Assembly (NCBI GenBank): GCA_030841965.1
Contig: JAUUSJ010000035.1
Coordinates: forward strand, 1 to 31,777
DNA length: 31,777 nt
Direction: 5' to 3'
Source: Blautia sp.
Lineage (GTDB): Bacteria > Bacillota > Clostridia > Lachnospirales > Lachnospiraceae
This document shows positions 8,830 to 15,569 of the stretch, piece by piece. The notes under the pieces were generated by a model. That model did not search any database, was not told where the DNA came from, and was given only the letters and a program-made list of their open reading frames with translations. A program made the translations under genes and the position numbers. Numbering within the stretch: the first letter of the stretch is position 1; each line of letters opens with the position of its first letter.

Positions 8830-9516
8830 TTATTTTCCTAAAAGCTCTGTTCTTACTTCATCTTCCATAATTGCCCATGCTTTTTTAATATCTGGGTCTT
8901 TATTCCACAGAGCCGGTGGTCCTAGTACAACCACATCCGCACCTGCCTCGTATAAAGGTGCGTACACACCTGCATTCATGGAACCATCCGCCTCAATTAA
9001 GAAGTCAAGTCCCATCTCTTCTCTCCACTGCACTAAAGTGCGAATCTTATCATACATCTGTGTAATTACCTTCTGTCCTGCGTATCCAGCATCTACAATC
9101 ATAATCGTCACTTTGGATAATAACGGAAGATAATAGCGAATCGCCTCCAAAGGCGCCGCTGGGTTCATCGCAATTCCAGCCTTGCAGCCGAGAGAAATAA
9201 TTTTATTCAATGTCACAAAGGCATCGCTCTCAATACAGTCTGTATGAGGAGTAATATACTCTGCGCCAGCCTCTGCACATGCCTCAATATAATCTTGTGG
9301 ATGTTTTATCATCAAATGTGCGTCCATCGGTGTTTTTACAACAGGCTTTAACGTCTTCATAAAATCTGGTCCAACGCCAAATGTCTTTACATAATTGCCG
9401 TCCTTAATATCGATATGAAGAAAATCCGCATGTTCATCGATAAAACGCACCTGCTCTTCAAATTTGAATAAATCACAACATCCCATGGAGGGAGCCAATA
9501 ATAATTTTTTATCCAT
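8830..9516 (-). CDS. Ribulose-phosphate 3-epimerase family protein, closest to AlsE
   Basis: This 228-residue TIM-barrel metal-dependent epimerase inverts C3 of a phosphorylated ketose. Metal ligands and acid/base residues are visible in the numbering from the longer start: His36 and Asp38 (FLHIDIKDG), His69 (DAHLM) and Asp179 (IEADGS). The segments PSMGCCDLFKFEEQ and WREEMGLDFLIEADGS resemble E. coli D-allulose-6-phosphate 3-epimerase more than housekeeping Rpe. The usual DPG(F/Y) is DAG(Y) here. I chose the start at 9516, not 9522, because GGAG is 7 bases from the former and only 1 base from the latter. It is the one gene that breaks the otherwise ydj-like order, so the substrate probably passes through a C3 epimer. 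Confidence 0.85.
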   Translation of the reverse strand: MDKKLLLAPSMGCCDLFKFEEQVRFIDEHADFLHIDIKDGNYVKTFGVGPDFMKTLKPVVKTPMDAHLMIKHPQDYIEACAEAGAEYITPHTDCIESDAFVTLNKIISLGCKAGIAMNPAAPLEAIRYYLPLLSKVTIMIVDAGYAGQKVITQMYDKIRTLVQWREEMGLDFLIEADGSMNAGVYAPLYEAGADVVVLGPPALWNKDPDIKKAWAIMEDEVRTELLGK

Positions 9517-9562
9517 TTCCATTCTCCGCTTTTTCTATAACACTCTATCTTGCAAAATATAT

Positions 9563-10639
9563 TTAGTCCTCAAAATCATAATGGAAGATAACTTTAATCG
9601 CTTCCTTAGAAGCCATAGCGTCAAATCCTTTTTCGTACTCGGAGAGACCTAATCGATGTGTAATCAATGGCTGAACCTTAATCTGTCCAGATTCCAAAAG
9701 ACGAATTGCATGTCTCCATGATGTATCATCATAAGCCATATGTCCGATAATGCTCTTATTCCATGATGTAATATCATTAATAGAAAACTCTAATGGCTTA
9801 AATCCCATACCTACACGTACAATCTCTGCATTTGGTCTTGTCATCTCGATTGCCTGTTTTAAGGCAATATTAGCACCAGAGCACTCGATAACTAATCCCA
9901 AATTATCTCTTCCACAGATTTCTGTACAACGTTTCACAACATCTTCTCTAGAACCATTTACAACATGTGTTGCTCCTACCTCTAATGCGACTGGGAAACG
10001 AGTTGCCACATCCTCGTCAAGACCTACCATGACGATATTCACTGCTCCCATGATTCTTGCAATCTGTACGGAGAATAGACCAAGTGGACCAGTACCAAAT
10101 ACGACAACATCTTGTCCAGGAAGTAGATGAGCCTGCTGTGCAACTGCTTTGTATGCATTACAGATTGGGTCAAGCACTGCGGCCTCCTCGTATTTTACAT
10201 TTTCTGGAATTTCCCAGATTGCATGTTTGTGGATTCTTAGGATTTCTCCTGGAACTTTACAATATTTTGAAAAGCCACCGCCCCAAGTATTATTATCAAG
10301 TCCAAGGTTGACTTTATTCTCGCAGCAGAGGAAGTCTCCCTTCTCACATGCTGGACAAACACCGCAGACATGCGCACTATTATCTGAGACAACTCTCTGT
10401 CCAACTTTCCAATCTGTTACTTTCTCTCCTACCTCAACAATCTCACCAGCGAACTCATGTCCACGGATGGAGTTAAATTCATCAGAGCCATTATCTACTC
10501 TCCAGTGTTTCATATCTGCTCCACAGATAGCTGCTGCTTTGATTTCAAGAATAATATCTTCTGGTCCACAGGTTGGAACTGGAACATCTCTCATTGTATA
10601 ACCGCCAAATTCTTTACCATATCTTACTATTGCCTTCAT
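9563..10639 (-). CDS. Zinc-dependent alcohol/polyol dehydrogenase (YdjL-like)
   Basis: This 358-residue medium-chain dehydrogenase is the first gene of the ydj-like operon. Catalytic zinc ligands are Cys39 (ICGAD) and His61-Glu62 (GHEFAGE). The four structural-zinc cysteines are all present (Cys92, 95, 98 and 105/106). The Rossmann motif is FGTGPLG (about 180-186). Reading back from the stop, an in-frame start at 10774 exists, but ATG at 10639 has AAGGAGG five bases upstream and gives the family length, so the upstream 45 codons are leader. Together with the second dehydrogenase at 6072 it gives the pathway two oxidation steps. A consensus promoter lies at 10814-10842. Confidence 0.9.
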   Translation of the reverse strand: MKAIVRYGKEFGGYTMRDVPVPTCGPEDIILEIKAAAICGADMKHWRVDNGSDEFNSIRGHEFAGEIVEVGEKVTDWKVGQRVVSDNSAHVCGVCPACEKGDFLCCENKVNLGLDNNTWGGGFSKYCKVPGEILRIHKHAIWEIPENVKYEEAAVLDPICNAYKAVAQQAHLLPGQDVVVFGTGPLGLFSVQIARIMGAVNIVMVGLDEDVATRFPVALEVGATHVVNGSREDVVKRCTEICGRDNLGLVIECSGANIALKQAIEMTRPNAEIVRVGMGFKPLEFSINDITSWNKSIIGHMAYDDTSWRHAIRLLESGQIKVQPLITHRLGLSEYEKGFDAMASKEAIKVIFHYDFED

Positions 10640-10776
10640 AAAATCCTCCTTAATTTTTCTTCTATGCTCTGCCTTTTCTTGGGGCATACTGCATGGATTG
10701 GGATGAGAAATAGCTTGCTGTTTTTGCTTTGCTTTTCTATCATATTTCTTTGAATAAATATTTTGTCTTGACATAT

Positions 10777-10790
10777 TTCCTGGCCAGGAA
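10777..10790. promoter_or_regulatory. Candidate operator palindrome of the ydj-like operon
   Basis: TTCCTGGCCAGGAA is a perfect 14-bp palindrome lying about 17-30 bp downstream of the inferred transcription start, where a repressor would block elongation. I saw no second obvious copy in the window. The DeoR-type regulator at 2173 is the natural candidate to bind it. Confidence 0.45.
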
Positions 10791-10813
10791 GATGTTTCCT
10801 TTGATGTATTTAC

Positions 10814-10842
10814 ATTCTAGCGCTTTTCTGTGTTTTTGTCAA
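10814..10842 (-). promoter_or_regulatory. Sigma-A promoter of the ydj-like operon
   Basis: TTGACA (10837-10842) and TAGAAT (10814-10819) on the minus strand are separated by 17 bp. The start of transcription would be near 10807, giving a leader of about 170 bases before the ATG at 10639. Confidence 0.8.
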
Positions 10843-11181
10843 TTAAAATCTTTGTTTTAAAGTTTTTTCGGCGTATTTCACAAGTTTTTTCTTTGGTTTC
10901 GGCTTATTTAGCTTTGATTCAAAGATTTTTTTGTGTATTTTTCCTAATACAATTTGATTTTAGGGTGAAATAAGGAGGGGGATTTGTGGTTTTGGGGAAA
11001 GAAATTTTTTGTTTCAAAGATTTTGAAAAAAAAGGAAGAAGGAAAGAATTTTTTTGAGGATGGTTTGGAGGAAATATTTAAGAGAAAGGATGAAATGAAA
11101 AGAGAACAAAAGGGAAGAATGAAAAAGGGGGATGGGAAAGAGACGTCAAGAGAGAAAGGTAGGAAATGAAAAAGAGACGTC
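10843..11181. other. Intergenic region with long purine-rich tract
   Basis: From about 10970 to 11190 the plus strand is strongly purine-rich (GGGGGA, GAAAGAAA and GGAGGAAA-type runs) and low in complexity. Open frames across it have no credible ribosome site or protein signature. At 11130-11190, two GAGACGTCRAGAGAG units form the tandem outer tail of repeat copy 2. No gene is seen. Confidence 0.6.
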
Positions 11182-11390
11182 GAGAGAGCAAGGAGATATC
11201 TGCTCCGTAAACACGTTCGTTCCCACGATTTTTCGACATACGCTGATTTTTGCCGCCTCCCGCAAACTCGCGCCTTCGGCACTCAAACAGTGCTCCAGCG
11301 GCAAAGCTAAGTATATCGAAAAATCGCTCCACTCTCTATCGTTTTCGGAGCAGATATCTCCTTGCTCTCTCGACTGTGTACTGGCGAAAC
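11182..11390 (-). repeat. Dispersed nested palindrome, copy 2
   Basis: The outer arms (11182-11207 and 11346-11371) are a perfect 26-bp inverted repeat whose sequence differs from the outer arms of copies 3 and 4. The mid-stem has the pair pattern CGATTTTTCGA/TCGAAAAATCG where copies 3 and 4 have CGGTTTTTCGA/TCGAAAAACCG. The outer flank (ACACAG, GGCGAAAC) matches that of the other copies. It ends about a dozen bases beyond the toxin stop at 11403, so it probably serves as the toxin mRNA 3' end. Confidence 0.92.
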
Positions 11391-11402
11391 ATAAGTTTAT
11401 AG

Positions 11403-11654
11403 TCATAATCTTTTATATATATCTCCACGATTGCCAGCATCTATGATATAGATAATTAATTCTCCATTATTAATAGTATATATAATCCTATATTCTCCAA
11501 CTCTGAGTCGAAGTAAATCATTATATCCCTTCAATTTCTTTATGTCTTCACCGTTGGGTAATTGCTCTATTGCCCTTACCACTCTTTTTCGTTCATTTAC
11601 TGGGAGCTTGTCAATAAACTTTTTAGCTTTTTTCTTGATTATGATTTTGTACAT
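11403..11654 (-). CDS. RelE/ParE-family toxin
   Basis: This 83-residue basic toxin of the RelE superfamily is a ribosome-dependent mRNA interferase by family. It has the compact beta-alpha-alpha-beta3 pattern: YKIIIKKKAKKFIDKLP at the start, the helix ERKRVVRAIEQL, then the strands LLRLRVGEYRIIYTI and ELIIYIIDAGNRGDIYK. Basic residues in LRLRVGEYRIIY and the C-terminal NRGDIYKR correspond to the RNA-contacting and catalytic region. The ATG overlaps the antitoxin stop by one base (TGATG), the classical coupling of type II modules. A TTG one codon earlier is in frame but less likely. Confidence 0.88.
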   Translation of the reverse strand: MYKIIIKKKAKKFIDKLPVNERKRVVRAIEQLPNGEDIKKLKGYNDLLRLRVGEYRIIYTINNGELIIYIIDAGNRGDIYKRL

Positions 11655-11869
11655 CAATCAAGCCCCCATTCTTTCAAGCAGTCCTCAAGTGGTATGTTAA
11701 TATCTTTTTCAGGGTCTGGATCATTAAGATAATTTTGTACCATTCTTTCGCAAAAGATATCGTCTGCTTCTTCATCTGCTGTGATGCCCTGCACATAAGC
11801 TAGAATATAACCCATCTTATAATCTGGAACACTGTCTAGTAGCTGTACAATCTTTTCTTTATTACTCAT
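11654..11869 (-). CDS. Acidic antitoxin partner of the RelE-type toxin
   Basis: This 71-residue acidic protein lies immediately upstream of and overlaps the toxin gene. The N-terminal part SNKEKIVQLLDSVPDYKMGYILAYVQG (about 2-28) is likely helical and could dimerise or bind DNA. The C-terminal part is rich in Asp/Glu (DPDPEKDINIPLEDCLKEWGLD), typical of a disordered toxin-neutralising tail. I do not recognise a standard RelB/YefM DNA-binding domain. The assignment rests on gene order, overlap and composition. ATG at 11869 has GAGG upstream at about 9 bases. It lies only about 33 bp after the DUF362 stop, so it may also be read from that gene. Confidence 0.75.
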   Translation of the reverse strand: MSNKEKIVQLLDSVPDYKMGYILAYVQGITADEEADDIFCERMVQNYLNDPDPEKDINIPLEDCLKEWGLD

Positions 11870-11902
11870 TCTTAACAACCTCTCTTTCTACATCTATTTC
11901 AC

Positions 11903-13000
11903 TTACTTCCAATTCTCCATCAGAAACTCCACCATCTCCGACGCTTTTGGCGGACATCCCTGCAAGGATTTCTGACAATTAACAGTACAACGTCCAACTC
12001 CAATCTCTCCACTCTTGCCCTGATATCCCTGTCCAATACAGACTTTTGGCAATCCTCTATGCAATTTTCCAGCATCATTTAATCGGTCAAGTGCATAGAT
12101 AAGAGAACCATAACAGGCGCTGCAAGAATCCTTCGGTGCGGTATATTTGGCAAGTTGTTCCACGCGACGGGTCATTTTAAACTTCCCTGCCCCTTCTTGT
12201 GCTCCATTTAAGTAGATAAGATTGGCATCCGAAGTATCGGCACTTCCAACTCCAAGTTTCTCTGCCATACGAATATAAGGCACATCATCCACCTCATATC
12301 CCATACAATCACAGACATAGGCGTCACAGAGCACTGGGTCTTTGAATCCTAAAACCCTGTTCATAATAACTGGATTGCCGCCCTCCTCGAAATCCAAATC
12401 ACCGCAGATATTATCTACGAGAATAAAATCATTTCTGGCAATTGTATTTAGATGAGCGATTGGCTTATGAAGTCCCAATGTGTGAAAACGCCTCTTCTCA
12501 CTGTTTGGGATAACACCTTTATTATTTTTTAGGGCGCATGTAATCGTGGTCTGACAATGTCCCTTTAGCACAGGCATATTTATCATATAATCTACGGACA
12601 TCGGTTGATTACAGACTCTGATTTTCATTCCCTTTGCGTCATATTCTTTGGAGCCGTCTTTTTGTAAATCAATAAATTCTACCTTATATTTCGCACAGAT
12701 TTTATCATACCCTGCTGCCTTATAAGCATAGCTTGTGCGGTCTCCGACCCAGGAGCCCTCCATAATAGAAATATTTTTAAAACCATTTTCCTGCAAATAC
12801 TCAATAACGCCTGCTAAAAGCTCACTATGTGTCGTGGCTCCATTGGACGGTGCGGAGGCTGTCACTAAATTAGGTTTTAATGCTATTTTCTTTTTCTTAT
12901 CACCGATGTCGTCGGCAATATTGGCAGACTCTAAAATTTTCTTTGCCATATTTTTATAATCCGTTCCGTGAATAATTAATATATCCTTTTGATTCATCAT
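11903..13000 (-). CDS. DUF362-family protein with C-terminal cysteine cluster
   Basis: This 365-residue protein of the DUF362 family is of unsettled function. Family landmarks are KPNLV (near residue 42), the GATTHSELLAGVIEYL segment, and KGHCQTTITCALKNNKGVIP followed by RFHTLGLHKPIAHL. The C-terminus holds CSACYG and GRCTVNCQKSLQGCPP, giving at least five cysteines that could bind an iron-sulfur cluster or another metal, so a redox or metal-linked role is plausible but unproven. ATG at 13000 has AAGGAGG five bases upstream; a frame extension to 13027 lacks a start site. It lies between a HAD phosphatase and the toxin-antitoxin pair without clear functional link. Confidence 0.85.
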   Translation of the reverse strand: MMNQKDILIIHGTDYKNMAKKILESANIADDIGDKKKKIALKPNLVTASAPSNGATTHSELLAGVIEYLQENGFKNISIMEGSWVGDRTSYAYKAAGYDKICAKYKVEFIDLQKDGSKEYDAKGMKIRVCNQPMSVDYMINMPVLKGHCQTTITCALKNNKGVIPNSEKRRFHTLGLHKPIAHLNTIARNDFILVDNICGDLDFEEGGNPVIMNRVLGFKDPVLCDAYVCDCMGYEVDDVPYIRMAEKLGVGSADTSDANLIYLNGAQEGAGKFKMTRRVEQLAKYTAPKDSCSACYGSLIYALDRLNDAGKLHRGLPKVCIGQGYQGKSGEIGVGRCTVNCQKSLQGCPPKASEMVEFLMENWK

Positions 13001-13092
13001 GATTTCCTCCTTTTCCTGACACTCCAACGACTAAAGCACGTTAGGCTCTTGCATAACTTATAAACTATTTATGGCTACATTCTTTTCCCGTA

Positions 13093-13875
13093 TCACTCAA
13101 TCCATCCAAAATGTCTAAGCGCATAGACAATACCGTCATCCGCCGAGTTTTTTGTGACGAAGCTTGCCCTCTCCTTGAGTTGTGGGACAGCATTTCCCAT
13201 CGCGATGCGCTCCCACTCTGGCAAAAACATCGTGATATCGTTCATACCATCTCCAAACACAACGATATCTTCATCAGGAATATGATAAATTTCTTGAATT
13301 TTTCTAATCCCAATCGACTTATCAGTCGGCTCAACAAAGATAAATGCGTCCTCATATCTCACCCACGGAAGAATATTCAATGCCGGAATATCCTTTTCTA
13401 TTCCTGGGTCGCAGGCGACAAACATTTTTAAGACTTGAGGAACCTTCTCGATATCTAAATCTTCCACAAGAGTCGACCTCTGATAAAAATTATCCGCACG
13501 GTCAATAAATGCCTGAGATTTTGTCAATCTTATTGGTTTATCTTCTATCATAGTTCCCCACGGAATTCCTCTCTCATCGCATTGCTTAGCGAGTTGAATA
13601 CATAAATTTTTGTCAAGAGGCTCTATTCCTCCTACTAATTTTCCATCTAATACGATTCCATTTCCGCCATCACTGACCATATTTTCAAAACCCAAATCCA
13701 TCCTCTGTGGCTCAGCAAGACAATGGGACCTCCCCGTCGCAATCGCGCAAAAATGTCCCTTTTCTCTTAATTCCTGCAATGCTTTTTTGGTACTTTCTGG
13801 AATATCCCTCGCTCCTGACACTGGAACTAGGGTTCCATCTATATCAAAGAAAAAATACTTTTTTCTCGTTTTCAT
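13093..13875 (-). CDS. HAD superfamily (Cof-type, subfamily IIB) phosphatase
   Basis: This 260-residue phosphatase has motif I FDIDGTLV, where Asp11 is the nucleophile and Asp13 the general acid. Motif II is near IATGR, the motif III lysine lies in the helix after the cap, and motif IV is FGDGMNDITMF. The C2B cap lies between about residues 80 and 180. Such enzymes remove phosphate from sugar phosphates, flavin precursors or pyridoxal phosphate; the substrate is not readable here. ATG at 13875 has GGGG 9-10 bases upstream, and the 14 codons before it in frame are leader. It follows the GlpP gene by about 150 bp and might be read through from that operon. Confidence 0.88.
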   Translation of the reverse strand: MKTRKKYFFFDIDGTLVPVSGARDIPESTKKALQELREKGHFCAIATGRSHCLAEPQRMDLGFENMVSDGGNGIVLDGKLVGGIEPLDKNLCIQLAKQCDERGIPWGTMIEDKPIRLTKSQAFIDRADNFYQRSTLVEDLDIEKVPQVLKMFVACDPGIEKDIPALNILPWVRYEDAFIFVEPTDKSIGIRKIQEIYHIPDEDIVVFGDGMNDITMFLPEWERIAMGNAVPQLKERASFVTKNSADDGIVYALRHFGWIE

Positions 13876-13972
13876 CTTAAAAATCCCCTTTCTCTTTCGA
13901 TACCAAAAAAATAGCACGAATTTTTACATTTGTAAAGTCTTTCCTCGGGATTGATAATATAACCTGTTTGAT

Positions 13973-14011
13973 AACGTAAAATTTTTGTAAGTAAAAAAAC
14001 AGAAAAATCAC
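13973..14011 (+). repeat. Solo copy of the left arm of the dispersed palindrome
   Basis: This 39-base segment (AACGTAAAATTTTTGTAAG followed by AAAAAACAGAAAAATCAC) is nearly identical to 28108-28146 and closely similar to 20601-20637. In those two places it forms the far-left extension of palindrome copies 4 and 3. Here it stands alone, just downstream of the GlpP gene stop. Confidence 0.75.
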
Positions 14012-14025
14012 TTTTTCCTAACCAT

Positions 14026-14574
14026 CTATTGCCATAATTCCCTACTACTTGTTGTCAATCCATGAAACCCTGCTTCTCTAATCATCTCTATCATTTCAGT
14101 TGTATTAATAAAGCCCCCTGCAATATAAATACAATCTTTCACCTTTTGAAATTCCTTCAGATACTGTACTGCATAGTAGCTTGGACGCAGTTCAATAATA
14201 TCATCTTTTGATTCCGTTAAACTTTTTAACATCTGATCCACACCAAGAGAATCTACTAATGCAATACGGCGTATTGTTTTCATCCCTTCTCGCCTAGCCA
14301 TAGCAAGCTTAGGACCACTTGAACCCATAACACAATCTACACTATACATCGTTTTTAATAAATGAAAAGATACTTTATCTGCTCCTAATCCTCCAACAAT
14401 CTCATGATTTACAATCACTTTTTTTCCTGCTTTATGACATCTATCACAGATATCTTTAAGGTTTCCAATATGAATATTACTTAATAATATCCACTCTTCA
14501 TTTTTCTTTAATGCCTGTTCTAAATATCGAATACTACGAACAGATGGAATTATATGAAGCTTCTCATTCTTCAT
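14026..14574 (-). CDS. glpP: GlpP-family glycerol-3-phosphate-responsive antiterminator
   Basis: This 182-residue protein belongs to the GlpP family, whose members bind glycerol 3-phosphate and then the leader of glp mRNAs to prevent termination. The barrel-like pattern is clear: ILLSNIHIGNLKDICDRCHKAGKKVIVNHEIVGGL (about 29-63), VDCVMGSSGPKLAMARREGMKTIRRIALVDS, IIELRP, IYIAGG, and the C-terminal TTSSRELW that is highly typical. The gene is the last in the operon that starts at 20284, and the operon leader has a strong terminator (20444-20493), so autogenous antitermination is likely. In this operon it replaces the usual glpF-glpK-glpD context with a different kinase and dehydrogenases. Confidence 0.9.
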   Translation of the reverse strand: MKNEKLHIIPSVRSIRYLEQALKKNEEWILLSNIHIGNLKDICDRCHKAGKKVIVNHEIVGGLGADKVSFHLLKTMYSVDCVMGSSGPKLAMARREGMKTIRRIALVDSLGVDQMLKSLTESKDDIIELRPSYYAVQYLKEFQKVKDCIYIAGGFINTTEMIEMIREAGFHGLTTSSRELWQ

Positions 14575-14666
14575 GAATAATATGCCCCCTTTACTTTAAT
14601 ATAAGTAATTATGCTTCGTTACCTTACACCCAAGATTATAGAAAATATTTTGTCTCTATAAAACAT

Positions 14667-14715
14667 ACTACCATATAGAAAACTAGATTTCAAATCCAGT
14701 CCTCTATATGGTAGT
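14667..14715 (-). terminator. Large hairpin between glpF-like and glpP genes
   Basis: ACTACCATATAG (14667-14678) and CTATATGGTAGT (14704-14715) pair perfectly. An inner, slightly imperfect helix (ACTGGATTT/AAATCTAGT on the minus strand) extends the stem to near the loop. On the minus strand the structure is followed by ATGTTTTATAG, a weak U-tract. It may be a partial terminator lowering glpP expression or an RNA target of GlpP itself. Confidence 0.55.
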
Positions 14716-14814
14716 AAGAAAAATATTATACATATAATATGTACTATATCTTAATAACTAATTTAAATTTTCATTCTTTAGAATATTATTGCTTATGTTT
14801 TAAAGCTTAACTAT

Positions 14815-15522
14815 TTACAGCCAAGGGAAGTTTACGTAAAATAATGCTGCACAAACCGCCCCACAAACTGGAGCTATAATTGGATTCCATGCATATTCCC
14901 AATGAGAATCTGGACCAACATGGAATATTTGATGAACAATACGAGGACAGAAATCACGGACAGGGTTCATGGCTGTACCAGTAAGTCCATTTGTACTACA
15001 AATCATTCCTGCGATTACGGAATAAACAATAATATAAGATACATCAGAGTTTAATCCAGGGATGTTTCCCATTCCCATTAATGCAAGTACAAGAATAAAT
15101 GTTTCAACAAACTCACTTAAAAAATTGTGAAGTTTACTCTCAATGGAAGGTGAAGTACAAAAACAACCAAGCTTAGCAGCAGCATCTTCTGTAATTTCAA
15201 ACTGTTTCTGGAACATCAAATATACTAACATTGCTCCAAGAAGAGCACCAACTATCTGACCAACTAAATAACTCGGAAAATTAGACCAATCACCAGATTT
15301 CATACTCATAGCAATTGTTACTGCTGGATTAAAATGCGCTCCAGAAGTACTACCAAAAATAAAAGCTGGAATCATTACCGCAAATCCCCATGCAAGAGCC
15401 ACCACTCCAGAATTTCCTTTTCCACCTGAGCCCTCCAGACTAATATTGGCTACCGCACCATTTCCAAGAAATACTAAAATTGCTGTTCCAAACAATTCAG
15501 CTAATAATATTGAAAGATTCAT
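14815..15522 (-). CDS. glpF: Aquaglyceroporin, GlpF-like
   Basis: This 235-residue MIP-family channel with six helices and two half-helices lets glycerol and related small neutral polyols diffuse into the cell. The first NPA box is intact (GAHFNPAVT, Asn65-Pro66-Ala67). The second reads NPV (AMNPVRD, Asn186-Pro187-Val188), keeping the filter Arg189 and the Asp190 typical of glycerol channels. Trp45 fits the GlpF-type selectivity filter. It lies 47 bp downstream of a 2-hydroxyacid dehydrogenase gene and upstream of glpP. No phosphotransferase or active permease is present in this operon, so facilitated entry followed by phosphorylation trapping by the FGGY kinase is the likely uptake mode. Confidence 0.9.
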   Translation of the reverse strand: MNLSILLAELFGTAILVFLGNGAVANISLEGSGGKGNSGVVALAWGFAVMIPAFIFGSTSGAHFNPAVTIAMSMKSGDWSNFPSYLVGQIVGALLGAMLVYLMFQKQFEITEDAAAKLGCFCTSPSIESKLHNFLSEFVETFILVLALMGMGNIPGLNSDVSYIIVYSVIAGMICSTNGLTGTAMNPVRDFCPRIVHQIFHVGPDSHWEYAWNPIIAPVCGAVCAALFYVNFPWL

Positions 15523-15569
15523 AATATAATTCTCCTCTCTTCAATTTATATATTACAAAATAATATCTA

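Noticed and set aside
9517..9522. Start of the epimerase at the first ATG (9522)
   Set aside because: The GGAG site would be only one base away; the second ATG at 9516 has proper spacing.
10640..10774. N-terminal extension of the first Zn-dehydrogenase
   Set aside because: A perfect ribosome site precedes the internal ATG at 10639, which also gives the normal family length; the upstream part spans the candidate operator region.
10984..11169. Short lysine/glutamate-rich frame on the plus strand
   Set aside because: It is a by-product of the purine-rich tract; no ribosome site or recognisable domain.
13876..13972. A separate promoter for the HAD gene (TTTACA-17-TATTTT type)
   Set aside because: The hexamers are weak in an AT-rich stretch and several equally poor alternatives exist; read-through from glpP is as likely.
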